Shown here: positions 43,313 to 51,420 of the stretch, in pieces
Layout: every line of letters begins with the position of its first letter
Numbering within the stretch: position 1 is the first letter of the stretch
Assembly (NCBI RefSeq): GCF_014284335.1
Contig: NZ_JACOGF010000001.1
Coordinates: 186,001-250,000 of the forward strand
DNA: 64,000 bases
Direction: 5' to 3'
DNA from: Undibacterium hunanense
GTDB lineage: Bacteria; Pseudomonadota; Gammaproteobacteria; Burkholderiales; Burkholderiaceae_D
Translations under genes and position numbers: made by a program
The notes under the pieces: model-generated
Database searches by the model: none
What the model was told of the DNA's origin: nothing
What the model saw: only the letters and a program-made list of their open reading frames with translations

Positions 43313-44635
43313 CTAGCTTGCAGAACCAGACAGATACGGCCCAAATTTCAGCTTGATACGATCTTCTTCATCGGCATTATCGGTAATCAGAATAGTGAAG
43401 GTCTTACCACCAGGAGCGACACGAACAATCACATGCCCGTCGCGGCTACTGAGCCGGCTGATCAAACGCCGGTTGGCGAGGAAATTTTCATGCATGATAG
43501 AGGTTGCAAACACCTCACGCTTCCCTGGATAGAGACGCTCACTAAACATGCGTTCCAGTTGAAGCTGATCAGGATGGGAAATATGCCAACTGGGAATAAT
43601 CCAGGCTTTTGGCCTCAGGATGCGAACGGAATCTGCGCTGATACCGTCAAACATGCCATGATGATCGGCGGTTGAAACATCAACAGGCCCCGATGCACGG
43701 GCAGCAGCAGTCAGTACATCACGCCAGGGCGCATCACCATCAAAGGTATAACTGGTCAAATCACCGGCAGTAAAATAAGCGAAATTTCCATACCCAATAC
43801 GGATGGCTGTGGAACAGACGTTCTCATTCGGATAATCCTTGAGCGTCAGGGTATTCAGGGCCGGGAATAACATCCTGGTTTGCTCCCCCTTTCCGGTCCA
43901 GACCTGTCCATTCGCTGCAAGATTGCGAATATCAAAACCTGCCTGGTGCCCGGAACCATTTTCAGCAGTCTTATTGCGGGAAGTGAATTGATCGTTTCTT
44001 CCCACCATGAAACGCTCCACCTTTTGCCCGGTTTGTATGCGTGACTGAACAAAGGCGAGATAGTTGGAAGCAAATCGCCCATTGGGAGCGACGGGGTAAT
44101 CATAGCCAGGGTAAGCGCGGTCAATCAGGGTAGCAACCGGCACAATTTCAGCAACGTCGGTAATGCCTGACAATTGGTATGCCCCCTTGGCAGATCGAGG
44201 GGACGTCTCATCAACATCACCGGTATGATCGGGGTGCAAGTGCGTCACCAGCACATAGTCAAGCCCGGCTCTTTTGGTGGCACGTAAGTGACGCTGTACG
44301 TAACGACCTATCCATTCACCAGGCCGGCGCTGGGCACTCGGTCTTGGTGCGGCAGACGTATCAAGCCCATCTGCCGTGGCACCTGCGTCTATCAGCAAAC
44401 TGGTTCCGTCTGGCATGATGACGAAAGTCGCATTGCCTCGCCCCGTGGCAATATGATGTATGTCGAGGAAGCCTGGTGCCCAGGCGAACATGCTGCTACC
44501 GACTGCATCCGCGCCCGCACTTTGCAACGCTTCTCCAGCCACACCTTCAGCCACATCCCTGGCCACAGCAATCGTGGATAAGGGTGCTGTCAGCATGCCA
44601 AGAATAAATTGACGCCGATTAATTGTCGTATCCAT
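43313..44635 (-). CDS. Exported metallo-beta-lactamase-fold hydrolase
   Basis: 440 residues from ATG 44635 (a GAGAT box lies 7 bp before; ATG 44638 is one codon earlier). A twin-arginine-like leader (TTINRRQFILGMLTAPLSTIAVA) suggests export. MBL metal motif THLHPDHTGD (HxHxDH), an earlier VIMPDGTSLLIDAG beta strand pair, FTAGDLTSY and VSTADHHGMFDG carry further ligands. The enclosed substrate is not known; ComEC-type MBL domains are the nearest look-alikes. It starts 15 bp after the TonB-receptor gene, so it belongs to the ECF-controlled operon. Confidence 0.85.
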   Translation of the reverse strand: MDTTINRRQFILGMLTAPLSTIAVARDVAEGVAGEALQSAGADAVGSSMFAWAPGFLDIHHIATGRGNATFVIMPDGTSLLIDAGATADGLDTSAAPRPSAQRRPGEWIGRYVQRHLRATKRAGLDYVLVTHLHPDHTGDVDETSPRSAKGAYQLSGITDVAEIVPVATLIDRAYPGYDYPVAPNGRFASNYLAFVQSRIQTGQKVERFMVGRNDQFTSRNKTAENGSGHQAGFDIRNLAANGQVWTGKGEQTRMLFPALNTLTLKDYPNENVCSTAIRIGYGNFAYFTAGDLTSYTFDGDAPWRDVLTAAARASGPVDVSTADHHGMFDGISADSVRILRPKAWIIPSWHISHPDQLQLERMFSERLYPGKREVFATSIMHENFLANRRLISRLSSRDGHVIVRVAPGGKTFTILITDNADEEDRIKLKFGPYLSGSAS

Positions 44636-44650
44636 CATCGATCTCAACAA

Positions 44651-47227
44651 TCAGAATTTGGCCGTCAGCGTCAGTCCGAAAGTACGTGGTTCACCCACAT
44701 ATTCGGCCCGCACAACTTGTGTGGAACGCGTCAACAGATACGTAGTGTTGTTCGCATTTTTCACCCACGCAATGATGCGCCAGCCACGGTCGGCAGATTC
44801 ATAACCAAAACTCAGGTTGCTTAAGCCATAGCCTGGAATCTGTAAGTTTGGGTCATTGGCCGCCCCTGTGTTATAGCCGTCACGCCAGGAATAATTGGCC
44901 GATCCCACCAGATAGCCTGTTGACTCAAGAGGAATAATGACATTTGCAGCAGCAGAAAATTGATTACGCGGTGCAGAGGCAATCGGGTTGCCGCTATTGT
45001 TGACGGTGCCCACCACAAAACTATCGTAAGTACCGTCAATCCTGCTATAGCTGGTCGATAAATCCAGCCAGTTTACTGGCTTGTAGGTGATTTCGACTTC
45101 ACCACCTTTGACCGTTGCCTTGCTCGCGTTGACGATAGTCAGAATGCCTGTCAATGAGTTATTCACCAGTTCTTGCTTGTCTTTATATTCCAACTTGTAG
45201 AGTGAGGCATTCACCCGCAAGCGATTCTGTAACCATTGTGTTTTAAGACCGGCTTCATAGTTAGTGACTTTTTCAGGATTGAAAGGTGTTTTAAAAACAC
45301 TGAAGGATGAGGCATCGCCATTAAAGCCACCGGCAGTGAAGCCACGTGTGACGCTGGCATAGGCCATCAGATTGCGTTCTGGCTGCCAGCTCAGCACCAG
45401 GCGAGGTGTTATCTCGCTCCATTTGGCCTTGACGTCACCACTGCTAAAATTATTAACTGGGCGTATGAAGTCAGACCGTATCAGGCTGGCGGTCTTTTCG
45501 TCTTGTGTGTAGCGTATACCTGCCGTCAGATCAAACGCTGAAGCCAGATGTACGACACCATCTGCGAATACTGCATAGCTTGTTGTATCTACATGCTGAT
45601 TGGCCAAAGTCGCACTGGCAAGAATTCCTGTCTTTGCCGCCAGGCCGCGCGTATCCAACTGTCTGTAACCATTTTCGCTCATGTAATACAGGCCGGTCAC
45701 GAAATCACCATAAGCCCATTTCGGACTGGCGTAACGCAGCTCTTGTGAAAATGTACCTATCTGATCAGCATCTCGCACCAGACTCTGACTACCTGTACTC
45801 AGAAAACTATAATTCGCACCGACGCCGGAATAGTCTTCACCGGATTGCGACTTCCGGTAAGCAGTGACTGACGTGACTTCACCTGCATCAGATTTCCAGT
45901 TGATTTTCGCCGATGTACCAGCAATGGTTCGCTTGAATCCTTGAATCACACCCAATTCTGACGTACGTACATCGCCATCATTTCCCAGCGTATCGGAGGA
46001 TAGTGTACGGCCACCATTCCAGTCTTCACTATAGTCTGCACTTAACATGGTTTCGATACCACTACCAGGCTTAAAAAATAATTGTGCACGCGAATTACGG
46101 CTGTTGATATCGTCTTGCTGCTTGCCTGTAAGACGGTCAACACCGTAGCCGTCACGGCCTCGCACAGAAGCAGAAAGCTTGAATGCAGTACTATCATTTA
46201 GTGGCGTGCTGATCAGACCATTGAACTGGCGGGCATTCAAATTACCCAAAGTTAATTGTGTTTCCAATACCCGTTCATCCAGAGATGGTGGGCGCGTGGT
46301 GAGTACGATCGCACCACCCGTCACATTACGTCCAAACAGTGTCCCTTGCGGGCCTTTCAAAACGGTCAGCGAATCAAGGTCAAACAATTCAAAATTGGCG
46401 GCACTGTTGCGCGGTATGAACACATCATCAAGCACGACCGCTACCGGTTTGCTGACACCTATCTGCGAAAAGGTATTGCTGATGCCACGAATTGCAATCG
46501 TGGGATTGTTCTGACTGAAAGCAGACACCAGCAATCCGGGAGTCAGACGCGCTACGTCCTGCAAGCTTTGAATGCGATTGACTTCCAGTGCCTTGGCCGA
46601 AAATGTCGTCATGGAAATAGGCACGGCCTGGGCCAATTGCGGGCGCTTTTGCGCAGTGACGGTTACCGTGCTGAGCGAGATTTCCGCCTGACGCCTAAGA
46701 AAGATGGTAGTACCATCATCGCTCGCCAGTTCCAGCCCACTGTCGAGAATGAGCTGGCGCAAAGCGTCTCTTGCCTCGAATGCACCTTTCAGGGGGTTGC
46801 TGCGCAACCCCTTTGCCTCGGCAGGCACAGCGATGTGCAAACCGGTTTTAGCTGACAATGCAGCCAGCGCCTCAGTCATATCCTGCGCTGGCAGATCGAG
46901 CACCGTGCCGCGAAAAATGACAATCGCATTTCCCCCGTCACGCTTCACCAATAAACCACTGTTACCCAGCAGCGAAGTCAGTGCCTGTTCCTGTGACACC
47001 AGACCTTTGATTCCCTTGGTAGAAATTCCACTAATGTCGCCCGGCTTGTACAGTAACTGGATGCCATATTGGGTGGCATAGGTGTCGAGCGCGGTCTTCA
47101 AATCGCCGCCCGGTATATTGATCTCGCTTGCCTGGGCCCGAGCTTGGGATTGCGCCTGTACTTGAGCTGATATGCAGGTTGTCATTATGCATAGTGCACC
47201 GACAAGTTGATGACGAACCATTTTCAT
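44651..47227 (-). CDS. TonB-dependent outer-membrane receptor with two STN signalling domains
   Basis: 858 residues. Signal peptide (to ~25, ending SAQVQAQ), then two consecutive secretin/TonB N-terminal (STN) domains at ~36-105 (LKTALDTYATQYGIQLLYKPG…) and ~109-178 (MTEALAALSAKTGLHIAVPAE…). A TonB-box-like TVTVTAQKR (187-195) follows, then the plug (SLQDVARLTPGLLV, RGISNTFSQIG, KGPQGTLFGRNVTGGAI) and a 22-strand barrel ending RTFGLTLTAKF. STN domains pass the ligand signal to FecR, encoded just upstream. The plug resembles receptors for carbohydrates or other organics (IleA-like FG N-V-GGA) rather than classic siderophores; ligand unknown. Confidence 0.92.
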   Translation of the reverse strand: MKMVRHQLVGALCIMTTCISAQVQAQSQARAQASEINIPGGDLKTALDTYATQYGIQLLYKPGDISGISTKGIKGLVSQEQALTSLLGNSGLLVKRDGGNAIVIFRGTVLDLPAQDMTEALAALSAKTGLHIAVPAEAKGLRSNPLKGAFEARDALRQLILDSGLELASDDGTTIFLRRQAEISLSTVTVTAQKRPQLAQAVPISMTTFSAKALEVNRIQSLQDVARLTPGLLVSAFSQNNPTIAIRGISNTFSQIGVSKPVAVVLDDVFIPRNSAANFELFDLDSLTVLKGPQGTLFGRNVTGGAIVLTTRPPSLDERVLETQLTLGNLNARQFNGLISTPLNDSTAFKLSASVRGRDGYGVDRLTGKQQDDINSRNSRAQLFFKPGSGIETMLSADYSEDWNGGRTLSSDTLGNDGDVRTSELGVIQGFKRTIAGTSAKINWKSDAGEVTSVTAYRKSQSGEDYSGVGANYSFLSTGSQSLVRDADQIGTFSQELRYASPKWAYGDFVTGLYYMSENGYRQLDTRGLAAKTGILASATLANQHVDTTSYAVFADGVVHLASAFDLTAGIRYTQDEKTASLIRSDFIRPVNNFSSGDVKAKWSEITPRLVLSWQPERNLMAYASVTRGFTAGGFNGDASSFSVFKTPFNPEKVTNYEAGLKTQWLQNRLRVNASLYKLEYKDKQELVNNSLTGILTIVNASKATVKGGEVEITYKPVNWLDLSTSYSRIDGTYDSFVVGTVNNSGNPIASAPRNQFSAAANVIIPLESTGYLVGSANYSWRDGYNTGAANDPNLQIPGYGLSNLSFGYESADRGWRIIAWVKNANNTTYLLTRSTQVVRAEYVGEPRTFGLTLTAKF

Positions 47228-47265
47228 TCCTTTGAAATAAGTGAATTTTTTTTGCTACCCACTTA

Positions 47266-47294
47266 CTTAGACGAGTCCATTTCGAAAATCCGGC
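47266..47294 (-). promoter_or_regulatory. ECF-sigma promoter of the TonB receptor gene
   Basis: Minus strand: -35 GCCGGA followed by TTT (47294 downward), 15-nt spacing, -10 CGTCTAAG (47273-47266), then 38 bp to the ATG. The same boxes at the same spacing precede the sigma factor gene, which makes dependence on that sigma factor likely. Confidence 0.75.
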
Positions 47295-47299
47295 ATGTC

Positions 47300-48274
47300 T
47301 CAGCGAAGGATTTTTATCTCATCCTTTCCAATCTCAATTTTCAGACCAAAACCCTGATGCAACAGCCGGGCAAAACCATCAACGTTATCGACATTAAAGC
47401 TGCCAGCGATTTTAATCTGCCCAGCAGAAGCGTCAAGAATCACCAGCTTTTTTTGGTTATAGCGATTAAATTCTGATACCGCCTGGGCCAGTGTCATGTC
47501 ATCGAGTACCAGCTTACCCTGGCGCCAGTCAAGCTGCCTCATGATCTGTTCAGTGGTTTTATGATTGACAACAAGCTGACCATTGCCGGTTTCCAGCGTT
47601 TCGTTTTTGGTCATCACCACGGCGTTTTCTGGTAGCGGCTGGCTGGGGGATTTCGCATCACTATTGCTGACCTGTACCCGTCCGTCGACAACATTTACTT
47701 TAATTTGATCGCCATCCCTGCGTACTGAAAATTTGGTGCCAAGGACAGTGACCCGACTTTTTCCTGCCTCAATGACAAAGGGGCGTTTTGTATCATGGGC
47801 GACCTCAAAATAAGCTTCCCCGCTATCCAGCCACACCAGACGCTTTTCGGAAGATATCTGTGTCCGGATATGGGTGTTGGTATTGAGTGCCAATCTGGAA
47901 CCATCAGGCAAGGCCAGCGTCTTGCTTTCACCAAGCACGGTGCCATATCTTGTTGCCGGGGTGAGGATGTCAGACGAAACCACCAGTGTGCCGGCACCCA
48001 CGATGACCAGTACGCCTGCCGCGATTCTCCACCCGGTCAGCAGTGAAAATGCAGCCCTTGGTTTAGGCACGGAATATTGTTGAGGCATTTTCAATGAGCT
48101 GAGACGATTGGCCCGCTGCCACACACTCTTCAGCCTTAGATAAGCAATCCGGTGTGCCGTTGCTTCATTAATCCAGGCCTGCATTGCCGTTTCCTGCTCA
48201 TCAGACCAGTTGCCACTGTCGCGGCGTGCTAACCAATTGGCTGCCTGCTCTTCAATTTCAGACGCGCTTTTCAT
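47300..48274 (-). CDS. FecR-family anti-sigma factor / signal transducer
   Basis: 324 residues. Cytoplasmic N-terminal FecR_N domain (EEQAANWLARRDSGNWSDEQE) that holds the sigma factor, one membrane segment (~82-102, WRIAAGVLVIVGAGTLVVSS), periplasmic FecR domain (YGTVLGESKTLALPDGSRLALNT, SGEAYFEVAHD) and a C-terminal domain contacting the receptor STN. Overlaps the sigma gene by 4 bp, so the two are translationally coupled. Confidence 0.94.
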   Translation of the reverse strand: MKSASEIEEQAANWLARRDSGNWSDEQETAMQAWINEATAHRIAYLRLKSVWQRANRLSSLKMPQQYSVPKPRAAFSLLTGWRIAAGVLVIVGAGTLVVSSDILTPATRYGTVLGESKTLALPDGSRLALNTNTHIRTQISSEKRLVWLDSGEAYFEVAHDTKRPFVIEAGKSRVTVLGTKFSVRRDGDQIKVNVVDGRVQVSNSDAKSPSQPLPENAVVMTKNETLETGNGQLVVNHKTTEQIMRQLDWRQGKLVLDDMTLAQAVSEFNRYNQKKLVILDASAGQIKIAGSFNVDNVDGFARLLHQGFGLKIEIGKDEIKILR

Positions 48275-48843
48275 ACCGAGTCGTCCTTTTTGCGAATTTT
48301 TAATGATAATTTAGTTACTCCTACGGTTACTCCATTGACAAGGAGAGAGCTGGCCAGAACACGCATTCCCTTGGATATCTGTTTTTCTACCGTGTCTTCG
48401 GTAATGCCCATGTATAGCGCGACATCTCGCTGCGACATATCGTCAATTTTTCTTAATTGCACGACTTCACGGCAGCGCGCCGGCAACATGTCCATCGCCT
48501 GTTGCAGCAAACGTAGTTCCTGGTGCCCGGTTGCGTGCCGCTCGGGCGTGAGCTCATCGCTGGATACATCCAGGATATCCAGATCAGCGTAGGCTTCAAT
48601 TGACACCACTTGCGCGCGGCGTGCCAGATCGATCAACAGGTTACGCGCCGTCGCGAAGACAAATGGCTTGACCATGTCTGGCATGCGTTTCGCAGCAGAC
48701 TCATACAGACGCACGTACACTTCTTGCAATAAATCGGCAACATCGTCCTCTTGCCTGCGATTACGGCGCAAAAAGCGGATCAGCGCGGCTTCCAGCGGCA
48801 ACACCTCGAATTCAAACCATTCATCCAGCTTATTGGATTCCAT
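48271..48843 (-). CDS. ECF RNA polymerase sigma factor, FecI-like
   Basis: 190 residues. Sigma region 2 (DVADLLQEVYVRLYESAAKRMPD, FVFATARNLLIDLARR) and region 4 (LPARCREVVQLRKIDDMSQRDVALYMGITEDTVEKQISKGMRVL). Domain layout and the sigma/FecR/TonB-receptor order give cell-surface signalling. Controlled by FecR, and probably self-activating through the promoter at 48893-48921. Confidence 0.94.
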   Translation of the reverse strand: MESNKLDEWFEFEVLPLEAALIRFLRRNRRQEDDVADLLQEVYVRLYESAAKRMPDMVKPFVFATARNLLIDLARRAQVVSIEAYADLDILDVSSDELTPERHATGHQELRLLQQAMDMLPARCREVVQLRKIDDMSQRDVALYMGITEDTVEKQISKGMRVLASSLLVNGVTVGVTKLSLKIRKKDDSV

Positions 48844-48892
48844 GAATCACACTTTCTTAACCAGATTGAACGAAAATACACCCTTACTCTAA

Positions 48893-48921
48893 CTTAGACG
48901 AAGATGAAAAAGAAATCCGCC
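48893..48921 (-). promoter_or_regulatory. ECF-sigma promoter of the sigma/FecR genes
   Basis: Minus strand: -35 GGCGGA followed by TTT (48921 downward), 15-nt spacing, -10 CGTCTAAG (48900-48893), about 50 bp before the sigma start. It matches the receptor promoter at 47266-47294 in both boxes and spacing. Confidence 0.75.
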
Positions 48922-49105
48922 ATATCTTGAAGAGATATATATTAAAGCGATATATATTGAAGCAATTAATCACGTTATTATTGTCGCCTCCAACGACATG
49001 CTTAGCGTACTGCGCAGGATTTGTCATCGGGCGACATGCCAGGTTTATTGACAATTGAACCTTGCTCAGACCTTCCTTCACCTCAGTAAATAAAACTATT
49101 TCCCT

Positions 49106-49333
49106 ATGCAAGATGTATTAAGAAAAAAAATCATTGCCGTATGCGACAACAAAATCAAGCAAAAGGGCACAGATGTCGGCCTGTCCTTTTATGCCTTCTT
49201 CGCCAATAAAAATGATGACCCGGAATTGCTGATGGAAGCAGCTACCTGGTGGATCATGGAAAACAAATTCGACCATTTTGAAAAAGCAGTCAAAATCAGG
49301 CAGTTGGTCACGGCCATGGATATGAAGGATTGA
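49106..49333 (+). CDS. Small protein of unknown function
   Basis: 75 residues, not recognised. The sequence is mixed helical and charged with a WWIMENKFDHFEKA middle part and no signal peptide or membrane segment; codon use looks like that of neighbouring genes. A weak point is the lack of a clear ribosome-binding site before the ATG. It is divergent from the sigma gene and ends 66 bp before a MITE-like element. Confidence 0.5.
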   Translation: MQDVLRKKIIAVCDNKIKQKGTDVGLSFYAFFANKNDDPELLMEAATWWIMENKFDHFEKAVKIRQLVTAMDMKD

Positions 49334-49717
49334 CACCACCGGGCAGGCACCGGCAGCCTGCGGGCAACAAATGGAAACTGCGGGCATAATGTATAGATGC
49401 TAGAACTCATTTCATAAATAGGGGTGAGATGCGTTTGCCTCATAACGTGGGCTGGCAAGACGGACGAGGAAGTCAATAGCGGTGCTATTGATAACGAGTC
49501 CAACGCAGTCCAGCACGCGTTATGAGGCAAACCCTCCGGGAGCTGGCGATTCGGGCGCATTGCAGCGTTGTGCCGCTTGCTAAGGCACCAGCCTTAGCTG
49601 CGCGTCACGCCTTGCACTGCATCCCGAATCGCCTTGCTCGCACTCATCCCTATTTATGAAATGAGTTCTAGTCTTCCCTTCCCCATCTATTGATCTCTAC
49701 AGCAGGTTTGCAAAACT
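49334..49717. other. 384-bp gap filled mostly by a palindromic element
   Basis: No gene is seen. 49400-49671 is the MITE-like unit described separately; the rest is short flanking sequence leading to the oxidoreductase gene, whose promoter is not obvious. Confidence 0.6.
49400..49671. mobile_element. 272-bp MITE-like element with 29-bp terminal inverted repeats
   Basis: Terminal repeats 49400-49428 and 49643-49671 match at 28 of 29 positions and both begin/end with CTAG, which may be a 4-bp target duplication as made by IS5-group elements. Nested inside are: a 15-bp perfect inverted pair (GTTTGCCTCATAACG, 49433-49447 with 49518-49532); hairpin CAATAGC-GGT-GCTATTG (49474-49490); GATTCGGG/CCCGAATC (49548-49555 with 49623-49630); and GCTAAGGC-ACCA-GCCTTAGC (49579-49598). 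No transposase is encoded, so it would need one in trans. Confidence 0.85.
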
Positions 49718-50833
49718 ATGAGCGCCCTCTTTTCTCCACTACGCCTTGGATCACTGAATCTGACAAACCGCATCATCATTGCGCCCATGTGTCAGTATTC
49801 TGCCGACCATGGCAAAGCCACTGACTGGCATCTTATCCATCTGGGTGGGCTGGCCCTGTCGGGTGCAGGCTTGTTGATACTGGAAGCGACCGCGGTGGAA
49901 GACATAGGCCGCATTTCTCCCGGCGATTTGGGTTTGTGGTCAGACGAAACCGAGGCTGCACTTGGCACAGTTTTGCAATCCATACGCAGGCATTCAAACA
50001 TGCCGGTTGCCATACAGCTTGGTCATGCGGGCCGCAAAGCGTCCAGCCAGGTACCCTGGCATGGTGGCCAGCTTATCGCAATAGAAGATGGTGGCTGGCA
50101 GACAGTTGCGCCTTCCGCAGTGGCACATGCCAAAGGCGAGCACCCTCCTCTGGCGCTGGATGAAGCTGGCTTGCAGCGAGTAAAAAATGCCTTTGTTAAT
50201 GCCGCCGTACGTGCCCACAGACTGGGCATCAATGCCATAGAAATACATGCTGCACACGGTTATCTGTTACACCAGTTCCTGTCACCGATTGCCAATCAGC
50301 GCACGGATCAGTATGGCGGTTCAGTTGAAAACCGCCTGCGTTTTCCGCTGGAGGTATTTGATGCCGTGCGGGCCGCAGTTCCCGGCGACAGTATGGCAGT
50401 CGGCCTGCGTTTGTCGGCAACAGACTGGGTAGATGGCGGCCTGGATATCTCGCAAAGCAAACTCTTCGTGCAAGCCCTGCAAGAGCGCGGCTGTGACTTT
50501 ATCCATGTATCCAGCGGTGGGGTTTCGCCAGAACAGAAAATTCCTTTGGGGCCTGGCTATCAGGTTCATTTGGCGGAGGAAATCAAGCAGCATTGCAGCA
50601 TCCCCGTCATCGCGGTAGGCCTGATCACAGATGCACAGCAGGCGGAAGATATTATTACGACATCCAAGGCAGATGCGATAGCGATTGCCCGTGGAATTTT
50701 GTACGACCCGCACTGGCCATGGCATGCAGCTGCAAAATTGGGGGCTACGGTGGAAGCACCCAAGCAGTACTGGCGCTCGCAACCACGTGATCAGAAAAAC
50801 TTGTTTGGCGACACCCGTATAGGGCAAAGATAA
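49718..50833 (+). CDS. Old yellow enzyme, NADH:flavin oxidoreductase (YqjM/NamA type)
   Basis: 371 residues, FMN TIM barrel. Seen: N-terminal LTNRIIIAPMCQYSADHGKATDWHLIHLG with the Cys typical of the YqjM class, QLGHAGRKAS, HAAHGYLLHQFLSPIANQRTDQYGGSVENRLRFPLEV (substrate His pair is HAAH here) and the phosphate site near IAIARGILYDPHWPWHAA. These enzymes reduce activated C=C bonds with NAD(P)H; natural substrate unknown. It stands alone between a MITE and a terminator. Confidence 0.93.
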   Translation: MSALFSPLRLGSLNLTNRIIIAPMCQYSADHGKATDWHLIHLGGLALSGAGLLILEATAVEDIGRISPGDLGLWSDETEAALGTVLQSIRRHSNMPVAIQLGHAGRKASSQVPWHGGQLIAIEDGGWQTVAPSAVAHAKGEHPPLALDEAGLQRVKNAFVNAAVRAHRLGINAIEIHAAHGYLLHQFLSPIANQRTDQYGGSVENRLRFPLEVFDAVRAAVPGDSMAVGLRLSATDWVDGGLDISQSKLFVQALQERGCDFIHVSSGGVSPEQKIPLGPGYQVHLAEEIKQHCSIPVIAVGLITDAQQAEDIITTSKADAIAIARGILYDPHWPWHAAAKLGATVEAPKQYWRSQPRDQKNLFGDTRIGQR

Positions 50834-50847
50834 TCAGCGTTCATTGC

Positions 50848-50871
50848 AAGGCTGTGTCACCACACAGCCTT
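50848..50871. terminator. Terminator between convergent genes
   Basis: AAGGCTGTGT, loop CACC, ACACAGCCTT. Lies 15 bp after the oxidoreductase stop and 19 bp before the stop of the opposing gene, so it probably works both ways. Confidence 0.8.
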
Positions 50872-50889
50872 GGCTTTCAATTTCTGATT

Positions 50890-51369
50890 TTAATTCTGCG
50901 GTAGCCGTACCTGCTCTGCCGCCCACTGATTGCGCATGGAGTCGCTGTCTGTACGTCGGCCCAACCAGTTTTCATAAGCAGCCGCATCAAACTGCACAAT
51001 ATTGCAGTTTTCTACCGAAATCAGATGGGCTATCACTGACTGCTGTGGTCGCCACATGATTGATTCACGATACGGCAAAGTACACCAGTCTTCAAAATTG
51101 TCATACCACACCAGTGCTATCGGCTTTTTATCCGCATTGGCGGGCATTTGCTGGTAATAGGTTTTTATTGCTGTCTGCGTATCTGCAATCGCCTTCTTGC
51201 GGCACACCATCAGGTAATTAATCATCGATATCACGTCTTGCGGTATCTTTTGTGCGCCCGCTTCCCAGCTACTCCAGTTGCGTAGCGTGACACCACCGAT
51301 CAACTCTGCCGCTTCGTTTTGACTGAAATGCAGCAAACTGCGGATTGCCTTCAATGTGACACCGTTCAT
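50890..51369 (-). CDS. HTH protein of the YdiL/Aca2 (DUF1870) type
   Basis: 159 residues. The first ~60 form a helix-turn-helix with the family pattern LKAIRSLLHFSQNEAAELIGGVTLRNWSSWEAGAQKIP. A C-terminal ~90-residue domain (IALVWYDNFEDWCTLPYRESIMWRPQQSVIAHLI) is also typical of YdiL-like proteins, where it was first seen in Aca2, the anti-CRISPR-associated repressor. Here no anti-CRISPR or phage gene is near; it lies 51 bp downstream of the caspase-fusion gene on the same strand and may share its transcript. Confidence 0.75.
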   Translation of the reverse strand: MNGVTLKAIRSLLHFSQNEAAELIGGVTLRNWSSWEAGAQKIPQDVISMINYLMVCRKKAIADTQTAIKTYYQQMPANADKKPIALVWYDNFEDWCTLPYRESIMWRPQQSVIAHLISVENCNIVQFDAAAYENWLGRRTDSDSMRNQWAAEQVRLPQN

Positions 51370-51420
51370 TCTTTATCCTTTACACCATTTGCATTGTCTG
51401 TGAGCACTCGTAAAGCAGTA

